Assembly (NCBI RefSeq): GCF_026241255.1
Contig: NZ_JAPHNC010000002.1
Coordinates: forward strand, 243,826 to 307,825
Source: Helicobacter sp. MIT 21-1697
GTDB lineage: Bacteria; Campylobacterota; Campylobacteria; Campylobacterales; Helicobacteraceae
Direction: 5' to 3'
Length of the DNA: 64,000 bases
The position numbers and the translations under genes are program-made. This document shows, piece by piece, positions 1 through 7,650 of the stretch (its first letter is position 1; every line of letters starts with the position of its first letter). The notes under the pieces are model-generated. The model was not told the origin of the DNA. It saw nothing but the letters and a program-made list of their open reading frames with translations, and made no database searches.

Positions 1-64
1 TTGCCGCCAAAGTCAAACTCATTATACCTCCACCTACTAGGACTACTTCAGAACCCTCACTCAT
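1..64 (-). CDS. mqo: Malate:quinone oxidoreductase-like FAD enzyme, N-terminus only
   Basis: Only the first 21 codons lie in the window. They encode a start Met, a short polar lead and an FAD-binding beta strand plus glycine loop, VVLVGGGIMS. The GGGIMS form (Met-Ser after the glycines) is typical of E. coli-type membrane-associated malate:quinone oxidoreductase, which passes electrons from malate to the quinone pool. The start is supported by AAGGAG about 8 bases upstream. The roughly 200 bases between it and ubiE hold its leader and presumably its promoter, but I could not pick a convincing -10/-35 pair. With so little sequence another GMC/DAO-type flavoenzyme is possible. Confidence 0.55.
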   Translation of the reverse strand, partial: MSEGSEVVLVGGGIMSLTLAA

Positions 65-266
65 TTCCTCACTCCTTCCTAACACCCACGCTTTGGGCTA
101 GGCTTTCAAAAACCTTAAATATGCTCTGTGCGCTATTGGGAATTATGCTTTTTACTCTCATTTAGTCTTTCTTATGGTAAGATATTTTTGTAAATAACCC
201 CTTAAAAAGTAAAGCAAAAGAATAACTTTGTTACTAAAATAAATTTTTTATATCGCTTTTGGATAT

Positions 267-998
267 TTATGCTTTCACACCTACATAAAGTGTAGAAATA
301 TTCGCACTATATCCCTTAATAAAATAACTTTTTATTCCCCTCTCTAAAAGCTTTTGTGTCAGCTGCTCACTGCTTACAAAGCCCTCAATAGAATGTGGCA
401 AATACTTATAAGCTCCATAATTATGAGAGATAATCCCCCCTACCACAGGGAGAATCTTGCGCGTATAAAAGCGCATAAATATATCAAGGAGTCCTCTAGG
501 CTTGTTATTCATAAATTCTAAAATCACAAGAACACCCCCGCTTTTAAGCACACGCGCAAATTCATCAAGTGCCTTATCCAGCTCTACGACATTGCGCAAT
601 CCATAGGCGATTGAGAGAATATCCACACTTTGAGATTCTATACATAATGCCTTTGCTTCACCAATATCCAAGCTTAAAGTATCGGATACAAAAAATGGCG
701 CAAGTTTCCCTCTAGCCACATCAAGCATACCAAGAGAGGGGTCAATCCCGCGCATTTGTGCGATATGTTTATGCGCCTTTTGAGCTTCATTATACCAATG
801 CAACAACATATCACCTGTGCCACACGCCACATCAAGCACACACGAGATTTCATCTTTGCCTAAAGCCTCATACGCTTTCTTACACGCCTCTTTACGCCAC
901 CTCACATCAATGCCTAAACTCATCACACGATTTGCCCTATCATAGCTTGGAGCAATATCATTAAACATATTTACAATTTGCTCTTGTTTTTCACTCAT
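267..998 (-). CDS. ubiE: Demethylmenaquinone methyltransferase UbiE/MenG
   Basis: This 243-residue class I SAM methyltransferase methylates demethylmenaquinone, the last step of menaquinone synthesis. Visible signatures are [11 protein letters not shown] (19-29), the SAM loop DVACGTGD (56-63), the acidic residue Asp86 in GIDPS, AYGLRN (131-136), typical of UbiE, and [14 protein letters not shown] (148-161). Length is normal for the family. Its start lies inside the 3' end of argH (8-base overlap), so it is the last gene of a minus-strand operon running from about 3940. mqnP at 48960-49856 acts earlier in the same pathway. H. pylori relatives use only menaquinone, which makes the MenG role the likely one. 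Confidence 0.93.
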   Translation of the reverse strand: MSEKQEQIVNMFNDIAPSYDRANRVMSLGIDVRWRKEACKKAYEALGKDEISCVLDVACGTGDMLLHWYNEAQKAHKHIAQMRGIDPSLGMLDVARGKLAPFFVSDTLSLDIGEAKALCIESQSVDILSIAYGLRNVVELDKALDEFARVLKSGGVLVILEFMNNKPRGLLDIFMRFYTRKILPVVGGIISHNYGAYKYLPHSIEGFVSSEQLTQKLLERGIKSYFIKGYSANISTLYVGVKA

Positions 999-2403
999 CT
1001 TTATCCCCTGTTAAATGCACCATTTGCTCACGCACAAAAGATGTAAGCGTTTCAATTTGAGCAGAAGTTTGCATTATCGCTGTGCCACCAAGGCTATTGC
1101 GCGCATTCATAGAAGATTCTAAACATAGCACAGATTTTACACCTTGCCTAATCCGAGAATCCACACTCATAATCTCCTCTTCAGACAAATCACTTATATC
1201 TACGCCTTTACTTTCTGCATACGCTACAACTTGCCCTGTGATATGATGCGCATCGCGAAATGCTACATTACACTCACGCACTAAAAAATCCGCCAAATCG
1301 GTAGCACTCAAATGCCCAATTTTCGCCATTTTATACATATTTTCAGTGTGGATACTCATCGTTTTGAGGCATTCTTTGCAGATTCTAAGGCAAAGCACCA
1401 CATTTTTAATTGCATCAAATACGCCCTCTTTGTCTTCTTGCGTATCTTTATTGTAGGCAAAAGGCAATCCTTTCATTACACAAAGCAGCCCCATAAGCGC
1501 CCCATACACGCGCCCACTCTTTCCGCGCAAAAGTTCAGGCACATCAGGATTTTTTTTCTGTGGCATTATAGAGCTTCCTGTGGCGTATTCATCACTTAAA
1601 GAGATAAATTTAAACTCCGAGCTACTCCATAGCACAAGCTCCTCTGCCACGCGAGAAATGTGCATCATCACCATAGAGAGAGAATACAACATATCAAGGG
1701 CAAAATCCCTATCACTTACCGAATCCATCGCATTAAGCGTAGGTTCATCAAATCCCAACTCTTTGGCAAGAAAGATTCTATCATTATTGTAAGGTGTGCC
1801 AGCTAATGCGCCGCTGCCCAGCGGACATTTATTATTGCGCGTATAATCACTGAATAATCGCTCCACATCGCGTTTAAAATTACACGCCCACGCTACAAGG
1901 GCAAAGCCAAAATTAATTGGTTGTGCGTGTTGGAGATGCGTCATACCCGGCATAATGGTGTGAGTGTGCGTTTTGGCTATTGCAAGGATAGATTCCATAA
2001 GTTCTAAAAGCAGCTTCGTAATTTCTTTATTATATCTTAACACATACAGGCGAAAATCTACTGCCACTTGGTCATTACGACTACGTGCAGTATGAAGCTT
2101 CTTGCCCACATCGCCAATAAGGGCAGTCAAAGCAGATTCTATTGCCATATGTATATCTTCATCACTTGCGCTAAAGACAAACTCACCACGCTCAATGCGC
2201 TGTGCAATACAATCAAGTCCATTTACAATATCTTGTAATTCTTTTTCACTCAAAATGCCGATTTTGTGTAGCATTTTTGCGTGTGCCTTTGAGCCTTGTA
2301 TATCCTCACGCCATAGCTGCTTATCAAAGAAAATAGAAGCGTTAAATTCCTCTAAAAGCGCACTTGAATCCAATTCAAAGCGTCCTCCCCATAATTTTGC
2401 CAT
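991..2403 (-). CDS. argH: Argininosuccinate lyase
   Basis: A 470-residue member of the fumarase/aspartase superfamily that splits argininosuccinate into arginine and fumarate in the cytoplasm. The three conserved patches are present: HTARSRND (104-111), the catalytic THLQHAQP region (155-162), and the mobile signature loop [12 protein letters not shown] (276-287) with its catalytic serine. N-terminal KLWGGRF is also diagnostic. Length is normal and no lesion is seen. It lies 8 bases after hemJ and overlaps ubiE by 8 bases, so it is probably cotranscribed with both, although the three functions are not related. Confidence 0.96.
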   Translation of the reverse strand: MAKLWGGRFELDSSALLEEFNASIFFDKQLWREDIQGSKAHAKMLHKIGILSEKELQDIVNGLDCIAQRIERGEFVFSASDEDIHMAIESALTALIGDVGKKLHTARSRNDQVAVDFRLYVLRYNKEITKLLLELMESILAIAKTHTHTIMPGMTHLQHAQPINFGFALVAWACNFKRDVERLFSDYTRNNKCPLGSGALAGTPYNNDRIFLAKELGFDEPTLNAMDSVSDRDFALDMLYSLSMVMMHISRVAEELVLWSSSEFKFISLSDEYATGSSIMPQKKNPDVPELLRGKSGRVYGALMGLLCVMKGLPFAYNKDTQEDKEGVFDAIKNVVLCLRICKECLKTMSIHTENMYKMAKIGHLSATDLADFLVRECNVAFRDAHHITGQVVAYAESKGVDISDLSEEEIMSVDSRIRQGVKSVLCLESSMNARNSLGGTAIMQTSAQIETLTSFVREQMVHLTGDKDE

Positions 2404-2411
2404 ATCCTCTC

Positions 2412-2852
2412 CTAAAATGGCTTACACACTGCCAGAAATACAATCACAATGACTAAAAGTGTGGGAATCTCATTAAAGATTCTAAAAAATCTATGGCTTT
2501 TGGTGCAAGTGCCTTTACCCAAAGCCTTAATAAAATATCCGCACACACAATGATATATCACAAATAAAAGCACGAATATAAGCTTAATGTGCAGCCATAA
2601 GCCAGAATCTGCCACCTTAAATAATGTAGGATTAAGTGCTATCATCACCCCTCCGCTAAGGAGCGTAAGCACTAATGCAGGCAAACCGATATATTTATAC
2701 AGCCTCATTTCTTGGAGTTTGACAATCTCTACAAACTCCGCTTTATCTGCATACTGCGCGTGATAAACGAATAATCGTGGAAGATAAAAAAACATTGCCA
2801 TCCACGAAATAAGCGCTACAATATGTAACACTTTAATATACAAATACTCCAT
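2412..2852 (-). CDS. hemJ: Protoporphyrinogen IX oxidase HemJ
   Basis: This 146-residue inner-membrane protein has four predicted transmembrane helices. It fits the HemJ family (formerly UPF0093), which oxidises protoporphyrinogen IX to protoporphyrin IX in bacteria lacking HemG/HemY. Conserved family features are His10 in [20 protein letters not shown] (24-32), and a late [12 protein letters not shown] segment that includes another conserved arginine/asparagine cluster. It sits between the YigZ-like gene and argH with very short gaps. CopD-like copper proteins share the general fold, but the LPRLFVYHA block favours HemJ. Confidence 0.88.
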   Translation of the reverse strand: MEYLYIKVLHIVALISWMAMFFYLPRLFVYHAQYADKAEFVEIVKLQEMRLYKYIGLPALVLTLLSGGVMIALNPTLFKVADSGLWLHIKLIFVLLFVIYHCVCGYFIKALGKGTCTKSHRFFRIFNEIPTLLVIVIVFLAVCKPF

Positions 2853-2864
2853 TGCTCTGCTCCT

Positions 2865-3494
2865 TTAGTTCATTTGGGATTGAGTGTGAAAAACAAAGTT
2901 GTTATTATACATTGTTTTAAACATTTCAAGGCATTTCTTTTCTCCTTGCACTCTCACTTGCACGCCAAAGGGCAAAAACGCCTCTTTTTTAAAGTCTAAT
3001 CCTAGCTTTTTTGCCTCGTATTCGCATACACTAAGCGCAGAGTAAGCAATATGTAGGCTAAAAGTCTCCGCGTGTATGTAATCAATGAGCAATCCTTGTG
3101 CTTTAGCAGATTCTATGGCTTCTTGCACCGCATTTGTATAAGCCCTCACTAAACCACCCACACCTAATAATGTGCCACCAAAATATCGCACTATCACCAC
3201 GCCTACCTCAATAAGTTCCTCGCCACGCAAGACATTGAGGCTTGGTGTGCCGCTACTTCCTCTTGGCTCTTTGTCATCATCAAAAGATTCTAGAATCTGC
3301 CCATATTCATTATAATGCCTACTCGCACTCACAAAATGCACTGCCTTTGAGTGCTGCTTTTTTAAACAAAGTAAGCCCTCATCAAATTGCACAAAAGGAA
3401 AAAGAAAGCTTAGAAACTTTGAGCCTTTACTCTCAAAACTGCCCTGTATTTGCAGTGGGACTTGTTTTGAATCTTGTATAGCAAGCGTTTTCAT
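2865..3494 (-). CDS. IMPACT/YigZ family protein
   Basis: A 209-residue protein of the YigZ/IMPACT (UPF0029) family. The defining blocks are ESKGSKF (21-27), DDKEPRGSSGTP (73-84) and VRYFGGTLLGVGGLVRAY (102-119), followed by a smaller C-terminal domain of the type often found after the IMPACT domain. Eukaryotic IMPACT regulates the eIF2-alpha kinase Gcn2; the bacterial role is not settled and I assign none. The start codon overlaps the stop of the META-domain lipoprotein gene by 4 bases, so translation of the two is probably coupled. Confidence 0.87.
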   Translation of the reverse strand: MKTLAIQDSKQVPLQIQGSFESKGSKFLSFLFPFVQFDEGLLCLKKQHSKAVHFVSASRHYNEYGQILESFDDDKEPRGSSGTPSLNVLRGEELIEVGVVIVRYFGGTLLGVGGLVRAYTNAVQEAIESAKAQGLLIDYIHAETFSLHIAYSALSVCEYEAKKLGLDFKKEAFLPFGVQVRVQGEKKCLEMFKTMYNNNFVFHTQSQMN

Positions 3495-3940
3495 TTGCGT
3501 AAATAATAAGTAGCGTGCTCACCCTTTAAACGCATTTCCTTGCCCTCTTTTTCTACGACAAATTCCCCCTCCAAAGAACGCACAAACCAAAATTCATATC
3601 CGCTACTCTCACTTGGGTGGCAAAGTCGGCGAGACGCACCTGTGGCACTTAGTTTAAGTTTTTTGCCCTTTAATGCAAAGGTAGCGAAATAGTTATTGCA
3701 CACACTCACGCCAAAAATACGATTTTCTTCGGTATCAAAGCTCATAGTTGATTGAGCCTCTTTCCAAATAGGTTCAAACTCCCGCCCATCTTTAAGCGTA
3801 AATTTATACACATACCATTGCTTTTCATCTTCTAAAAGCGAATCTTTATATTCTTGCTTGATAAGATTCACAAAACACCCACTCATATTGAGTGCCACAA
3901 ACGCAGCTAACCCTATTTTGATAAAAGATTTATATGTCAT
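3491..3940 (-). CDS. META-domain lipoprotein (HslJ-like)
   Basis: A 149-residue putative lipoprotein with a positively charged N-terminus, a hydrophobic stretch and a lipobox LNMSGC with acyl-Cys22. Residues about 65-145 resemble the META domain of HslJ: VCNNYFATF (80-88) corresponds to the usual GCNNY block, and a second cysteine (Cys107) falls where META proteins have a conserved one. META proteins are linked to heat or novobiocin stress and motility, but no molecular activity is firmly known. First gene of the minus-strand operon that ends with ubiE. No clear promoter was identified in the short gap to the divergent gene at 4049. Confidence 0.75.
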   Translation of the reverse strand: MTYKSFIKIGLAAFVALNMSGCFVNLIKQEYKDSLLEDEKQWYVYKFTLKDGREFEPIWKEAQSTMSFDTEENRIFGVSVCNNYFATFALKGKKLKLSATGASRRLCHPSESSGYEFWFVRSLEGEFVVEKEGKEMRLKGEHATYYLRK

Positions 3941-4048
3941 TTTCGCCCCATTTATATTGATTCAGCATTATTTATAAGCCATTTATAAGCGTGCCATTAT
4001 AGAATCTCAATGCAAACAAACGCATATCATAAAACACAAGGAGAGCAA

Positions 4049-4837
4049 ATGCGCATTGATTTACACAATCACACAAGCCTTTGTCATCACGCCACAGGCA
4101 CGATGAGGGAATATATCCAAGAAGCACTTGCGCATAATATCAATGTGTTTGGATTCTCTTGCCATTCCCCTATGGCTTTTGATGAAGCCTATCGTATGAA
4201 TGTGCAAGAGCTGCCTTTATACTGCGCAGAAGTGCGTGCCTTGCAAGAAGAATTTAAAGATAACATTGAGATTCTCTGCGCCCTAGAGGTGGATTATATC
4301 CTCCATAGAGAGGATTTATTAGAATCTTGTGTATTCGCATATCCCTTTGATTATCTCATTGGTTCAGTGCATTTTTTAGGCACTTGGGGGTTTGATAATC
4401 CCGCATTTATTGGTGAATATGCCAAAGTAGATATGTGTGAGTGCTGGAAGCAATATCTTAAGTCCATTGAGAGTATGGCGCAAAGTGGCTTATTTCAGAT
4501 TGTAGGACATTTTGATTTGCTTAAACTTTTTGGACATAGCATTCCTCCCTCGTGTGAGCCTTATTTAGACTTAGCTTTGGAATCTATTGCCGATAATCAT
4601 CTCGCCCTAGAGCTTAATCCTGCAGGGTGGCGAAAGCCCATTAACGAAGCTTATCCAAGTCCTGCTATTTTGCACAAAGCCTACAAGAAAGGCATTCCTA
4701 TCACTTTTGGTTCAGACGCACATAGTGTGGCGCATATCGGATTTAGATATGCGGATTTATGCGCCTTAGCTAAAAGCGTAGGTTATGATTCTGCGCTGTA
4801 TTTCAGACAAAAGCAACCTCAAAATATTAGATTCTAA
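4049..4837 (+). CDS. PHP-family histidinol-phosphatase (HisJ type)
   Basis: A 262-residue PHP-domain phosphoesterase resembling HisJ, which dephosphorylates histidinol phosphate in histidine synthesis. The trinuclear metal ligands are all recognisable: DLHNHT (4-9), His39 in SCHSP, Glu80 in ALEVDY, GSVHF (about 105-109), GHFDLLK, and GSDAH near the C-terminus. The ATG at 4049 is preferred over an upstream in-frame ATG at 4010 because AAGGAG sits 5-10 bases before 4049 and the N-terminal metal motif follows at once. No other his gene lies nearby, so the substrate is family inference. The small membrane-protein array follows directly. Confidence 0.85.
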   Translation: MRIDLHNHTSLCHHATGTMREYIQEALAHNINVFGFSCHSPMAFDEAYRMNVQELPLYCAEVRALQEEFKDNIEILCALEVDYILHREDLLESCVFAYPFDYLIGSVHFLGTWGFDNPAFIGEYAKVDMCECWKQYLKSIESMAQSGLFQIVGHFDLLKLFGHSIPPSCEPYLDLALESIADNHLALELNPAGWRKPINEAYPSPAILHKAYKKGIPITFGSDAHSVAHIGFRYADLCALAKSVGYDSALYFRQKQPQNIRF

Positions 4838-4844
4838 GCTTTTG

Positions 4845-4853
4845 TGATATAAT
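4845..4853 (+). promoter_or_regulatory. Extended -10 promoter, cassette 1 (leaderless)
   Basis: TG-A-TATAAT is a perfect extended -10 element. Its last T lies 7 bases before the A of the ATG at 4860, so the predicted transcription start is the A of the start codon itself. No Shine-Dalgarno sequence lies between them. The same spacing recurs at 5199-5207 and 5657-5665. Confidence 0.75.
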
Positions 4854-4859
4854 TGTGCT

Positions 4860-5089
4860 ATGAGTAAAAAGAGCGTATAAAATTCACACTTGAATTTGTT
4901 AAAGGTTTTATATTTGCCTTATTGACTGCATTGTTTGGTATCTTTACCTTTGTAGTCATCAATATTGAAACAATTAACACATTTCAAGTAATAGCTTCTA
5001 TAATGGGAGCTGTGGTAATTGCAATATTCTTTTACTTTCTCATACGCTATCTTGTCAAAAAACTTGATGAATTGGAGGAATTAGAATGA
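4860..5089 (+). pseudogene. Small two-TM membrane protein A1, frameshifted
   Basis: Reading from the ATG at 4860 gives only six codons. A single-base shift in the run of five A (4866-4870) restores an about 76-residue protein aligned with its neighbours at 5214 and 5672: a short charged start, two hydrophobic segments, and an acidic/basic tail ending KKLDELEELE. The lesion looks like loss of one A from an original six. It could be true decay, a slippage-controlled switch or a sequencing error. The 3' end carries GGAGG (5074-5078) that serves as ribosome-binding site for the overlapping gene at 5086. Confidence 0.65.
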
Positions 5090-5169
5090 TTGGCTTATTC
5101 GTAGCAATCTTTACAATATTTACTTTTTGTGCTTTATGCTTGTATGCTGTCAGGGCTATATGTAAATAG
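5086..5169 (+). CDS. 27-residue single-TM mini-protein B1
   Basis: A short ORF starting ATGA over the stop of A1, preceded by TTGGAGG 7 to 13 bases upstream. It encodes MIGLFVAIFTIFTF followed by a hydrophobic stretch and a basic end (AVRAICK). The layout (overlapping ATGA, strong ribosome-binding site inside the preceding gene, MI start, one hydrophobic helix, charged tail) recurs in B2, B3 and B4, which is the main argument that it is real. No function is known to me. Confidence 0.6.
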   Translation: MIGLFVAIFTIFTFCALCLYAVRAICK

Positions 5170-5198
5170 CGATTTTTGCTTAAGAAGCGGAATAAATA

Positions 5199-5207
5199 TG
5201 ATACAAT
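5199..5207 (+). promoter_or_regulatory. Extended -10 promoter, cassette 2 (leaderless)
   Basis: TG-A-TACAAT ends exactly 7 bases before the A of the ATG at 5214. The spacing is identical to the promoters at 4845 and 5657, again with no Shine-Dalgarno sequence before the start codon. Confidence 0.7.
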
Positions 5208-5213
5208 TTTATT

Positions 5214-5441
5214 ATGAGTAAATTAGACAAAGAAAAAGAAAAAATAGGCATTTTAAAATTTTGGCTTGGCATAGTGGTAGCTACATTTTTAGCTATTGGC
5301 GGCTGGTTAGCTACAAATATCCATAAAACAGAATCTTTGCTTCTTGTCTGCGGTTCTTTGTCTCTCATAGGCTTGTTTATTGCTGGTTTTTTGCTTAATA
5401 AGCGCATTAATAAACACATCAACAATTTGGAGGACTTATAA
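5214..5441 (+). CDS. 75-residue two-TM membrane protein A2
   Basis: Intact member of the A family. It has a charged cytoplasmic-looking start (MSKLDKEKEK), hydrophobic segments at about 13-32 and 40-60, and a charged tail ending NKRINKHINNLEDL. A conserved design with A1 and A3 (MSK/MSR start, IGW/GVLGY around the first turn, LEEL/LEDL/LEDM end) shows common ancestry. The gene is predicted to be leaderless. B2 starts immediately after its stop and uses TTGGAGG within its last codons. I recall similar small unnamed pairs in other Campylobacterota but know of no functional study. Confidence 0.72.
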   Translation: MSKLDKEKEKIGILKFWLGIVVATFLAIGGWLATNIHKTESLLLVCGSLSLIGLFIAGFLLNKRINKHINNLEDL

Positions 5442-5567
5442 ATGATTGAAAATGTTACACTTGCTATCATAGCTCTAGGTTTATTTTTCATACCCATAAT
5501 GGCGATTAAAGTCGCTCTTGATGATAAAAAAAGCAGTGAATCTCCAAAGGACAAACAAAAATCGTAG
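5442..5567 (+). CDS. 41-residue single-TM protein B2
   Basis: It starts on the base after the A2 stop and is preceded by TTGGAGG. It encodes MIENVTLAIIALG, one hydrophobic helix to about residue 25, then an unusually polar tail (DDKKSSESPKDKQKS) longer than in B1 or B3. The tail overlaps the defective B2' frame. Unknown function; probably translated together with A2. Confidence 0.6.
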   Translation: MIENVTLAIIALGLFFIPIMAIKVALDDKKSSESPKDKQKS

Positions 5568-5635
5568 AAATCGGCTTAAGTCTTTTAGCCATAGCCTTTT
5601 GCACTTGGTTTTTGGGTAAAACTTTAACCGATTAA
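5561..5635 (+). pseudogene. B-type mini-gene B2' with ATC in place of a start codon
   Basis: In another frame, overlapping the end of B2, a 24-residue hydrophobic peptide contains GLSLLAIAFCTWFLGK. This clearly resembles GFSLATIIFCTLFLIK of B3. AAAGGA lies at the right distance (5546-5551), but the codon where ATG is expected is ATC (5561-5563). It is most simply a B gene killed by a start-codon change, or one translated poorly from a non-standard start. Confidence 0.45.
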
Positions 5636-5656
5636 GCGTATATCCTCAAGCTTTTG

Positions 5657-5665
5657 TGATATAAT
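5657..5665 (+). promoter_or_regulatory. Extended -10 promoter, cassette 3 (leaderless)
   Basis: TG-A-TATAAT ends 7 bases before the ATG at 5672. The surrounding segment AAGCTTTTGTGATATAAT is identical to that before cassette 1 (4837-4853), showing that promoter and gene were duplicated together. Confidence 0.75.
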
Positions 5666-5671
5666 GGCACT

Positions 5672-5902
5672 ATGAGTAGAAAATACAGCATAAAAGAACA
5701 AATAGGCACATTAAGAGTGTTTGCTATATTATTTCTTACATCAATATTCGGTGTATTGGGGTATGCAGTAGCAAACTTAGAAAATCTCACTCTTTCAAAA
5801 GTGTTTATTGGGATAGTGATTTTAATATCACTAGCTTCGGTATTCGTGCTTATATTAATGGCACACAATAAGAAATTAAAAGAATTGGAGGATATGGAAT
5901 GA
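5672..5902 (+). CDS. 76-residue two-TM membrane protein A3
   Basis: Intact A-family protein: charged start MSRKYSIKEQIG, two hydrophobic segments (about 14-33 and 42-63), and the charged tail HNKKLKELEDME. Overlaps B3 by 4 bases (ATGA) and carries TTGGAGG for it. The first gene of cassette 3, preceded by a perfect extended -10 with no leader. Membrane location is predicted from hydrophobicity; the role is unknown. Confidence 0.72.
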   Translation: MSRKYSIKEQIGTLRVFAILFLTSIFGVLGYAVANLENLTLSKVFIGIVILISLASVFVLILMAHNKKLKELEDME

Positions 5903-5988
5903 TTAATGGATTAATCCTAGTTGGTTTTAGTCTAGCCACGATAATTTTTTGCACTTTGTTTTTAATAAAATCAATGGAATCCAAATAA
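5899..5988 (+). CDS. 29-residue single-TM protein B3
   Basis: Starts ATGA over the stop of A3 behind GGAGG. It encodes MINGLILVGFSLATIIFCTLFLIK and a short polar end (SMESK). The sequence resembles the defective B2', which supports a shared B family. Too short for family assignment by eye. Confidence 0.6.
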   Translation: MINGLILVGFSLATIIFCTLFLIKSMESK

Positions 5989-6005
5989 AACAACCAAGAA
6001 TTTAT

Positions 6006-6059
6006 GTTCTTAGTAAAAGAATCATTGGAGATTTAAATAAAATTGAGGAGTCAGAATGA
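6006..6059 (+). pseudogene. Remnant 3' end of a fourth A gene (A4)
   Basis: Only the conserved tail survives, reading LSKRIIGDLNKIEESE before a TGA that overlaps the next ATG. It matches the charged ends of A1-A3 (for example NKRINKHINNLEDL). No start codon, hydrophobic segments or promoter of the cassette type is present upstream; the preceding bases belong to the end of B3 and a short spacer. The 5' part was evidently lost. Confidence 0.5.
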
Positions 6060-6199
6060 TTGGGATATGTGTTAGCATATTGGCTGCCTTAACACTTTTG
6101 GCTTCTGTCATAATGATTGTTACAATGCTAGATAACGCTACTAAAAAAACTAGAATAATGATTTTAAAAATGCTTGAAAAAAATAAAATTTGCTCATAG
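6056..6199 (+). CDS. 47-residue single-TM protein B4
   Basis: Starts ATGA over the A4 remnant stop with GAGGAG upstream. It encodes MIGICVSILAALTLLASVIM, a hydrophobic helix, then a basic tail. It shares the MIG start with B1. Whether it is still transcribed is doubtful because its own cassette promoter and the body of A4 are missing; read-through from cassette 3 is possible. Confidence 0.5.
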   Translation: MIGICVSILAALTLLASVIMIVTMLDNATKKTRIMILKMLEKNKICS

Positions 6200-6281
6200 T
6201 TTAAGGACATTGGCTCATTTTACACACAAAACATACACTTTCCAAATTCACATATAAAAGATAAGAGGATTAATAAAACCC

Positions 6282-6310
6282 AAAGCCTAAAGCGTTATAC
6301 CCTAGGCTTT
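6282..6310 (-). terminator. Intrinsic terminator downstream of the porin gene
   Basis: An 8-base perfect inverted repeat (AAAGCCTA / TAGGCTTT) with a 13-base loop. On the minus strand it is followed by GGGTTTTATT. It lies about 100 bases after the porin stop codon, and no other minus-strand gene intervenes. Confidence 0.6.
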
Positions 6311-6406
6311 AAGGATTCAATAAAGGAATTGGCAAGATTGTCTCACCTTAGATTTTCAAAGGAGTTAGCGACAAGTGCCGCCTTAAAGCTTTTGCTCACT
6401 CTTCGC

Positions 6407-7552
6407 TTAGAAATCCCATTTTACGCGCACTGCACCATTAACACTTGCGATTGGCTCTCTAGTCAATGGTTTATTTGCTGTGGCTACATTATCTTGTTGA
6501 TACCAGCCTACTTGAGGAGAGAGTGTCAAATTTGCACTGACTTTATAGGGGAGTTGCACAAATGCAGTATAGCCCTTAAATTTACCAGCTGTGCCATTAC
6601 CAAATGTTTCTTGATACCCTGCACCTACGATAAATGACAATTCTTTAGAAAGGGCTGTCCCAAATTCAACCTTACCCCCTGAACGTTTGATGCTTATACC
6701 TTCAGTTAAGGCTGTCAATCCATCACTAACACTTGAGTGCGCCCAACCTCCAACATTGGTAGCAGTGCCTTGATTCCCATAGATATGTGCGTTTTTACCA
6801 TAGTGAGCTACGAGAGAGAGCCAAGAACTGCCAAATGTAGGTTTCGCACCCACAAAAATATGCCACGCATCATTAGAGCCTGTATTATTATCCAAATTAC
6901 CTGCGTTTAAACTACCTCTTGTCATAGCTGTTGGATTATAGTGTTTGTAAGCTCCAGCGATTTTAAACACAGGATTTGCCTTATCACCCACAGAGTAGCT
7001 CACTGCAATACGAGGCATTTCATTACTTACACCATAACCTGAAGCTAAGTAATCATTCACAAGCGCAAGGCTCAATCCTGCGACACTATATTGTGCTTGA
7101 AGTTTTCTATCTGATGTCGCTACACCACCAAAGCCCCAAGAACCCATATCGTTGTTCCACAAGTCATTTGAGAAGCTTGTATCTGCTGTGGGAGTTTGTG
7201 CTTTCCCTATAAGGATAGTCCCCATACCTGTATCATACGAACCCCAAAACAAACGCAAAGGAGATACGGTTGTAAGGCTTGGGTCTGATTCAACCGCACC
7301 TATTTCAACTTGTGCGCTAAATTTATCTGCGTGAAATTTCACACCAAAGTTTGAGTTGTTTTGCACACCAAATAAAAATGGTGCAGCGTTTCTAGTACTT
7401 GTGTCCTTATGAGTATTTTCACCCATACCAACAAAACCACGAATAGAGCCATACACATCAAGCTTTTTATCATCAGCATTATAGACTTCAAAAGCTGCCG
7501 CTGGCAACACAAGAAGAGCTGACAAAGCACTGCTTACAACAATTTTTTTCAT
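6407..7552 (-). CDS. Outer-membrane porin
   Basis: A 381-residue outer-membrane protein. It has a clear signal peptide ending in LPAAA followed by FEVYN, a family-typical start of the mature chain (LDVYGSIRGFVGMG), alternating amphipathic strands rich in Gly/Tyr/Asn, and a C-terminal phenylalanine (VKWDF) as expected for BAM-assembled barrels. It most resembles general-diffusion porins of Campylobacterota rather than the Hop adhesins of H. pylori. It is the only gene in its unit, with a strong promoter (7599-7627), a leader hairpin (ATCTG/CAGAT around 7575-7590) and GGAGG before the start, suggesting high expression. Substrate range cannot be told from sequence. Confidence 0.85.
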   Translation of the reverse strand: MKKIVVSSALSALLVLPAAAFEVYNADDKKLDVYGSIRGFVGMGENTHKDTSTRNAAPFLFGVQNNSNFGVKFHADKFSAQVEIGAVESDPSLTTVSPLRLFWGSYDTGMGTILIGKAQTPTADTSFSNDLWNNDMGSWGFGGVATSDRKLQAQYSVAGLSLALVNDYLASGYGVSNEMPRIAVSYSVGDKANPVFKIAGAYKHYNPTAMTRGSLNAGNLDNNTGSNDAWHIFVGAKPTFGSSWLSLVAHYGKNAHIYGNQGTATNVGGWAHSSVSDGLTALTEGISIKRSGGKVEFGTALSKELSFIVGAGYQETFGNGTAGKFKGYTAFVQLPYKVSANLTLSPQVGWYQQDNVATANKPLTREPIASVNGAVRVKWDF

Positions 7553-7598
7553 TAGAAACCTCCAAAAAGTAATTATCTGCTAAACAGATTAGGGGCAC

Positions 7599-7627
7599 AT
7601 TGTTACCAAAAAAAACACTTTTGTCAA
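7599..7627 (-). promoter_or_regulatory. Sigma70-type porin promoter with T8 in the spacer
   Basis: TTGACA (7622-7627) is separated by 17 bases from AACAAT (7599-7604). Eight consecutive T lie inside the spacer on the minus strand. The perfect -35, rare in this genus, fits a strongly expressed porin. Confidence 0.65.
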
Positions 7628-7650
7628 TAAAAAAAAGAAGTTTTAAAATA

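Noticed and set aside
5180..5554. 124-codon open frame on the minus strand antisense to A2/B2
   Set aside because: It arises from the codon pattern of the hydrophobic A2/B2 genes, lacks a ribosome-binding site and its sequence has no coherent domain.
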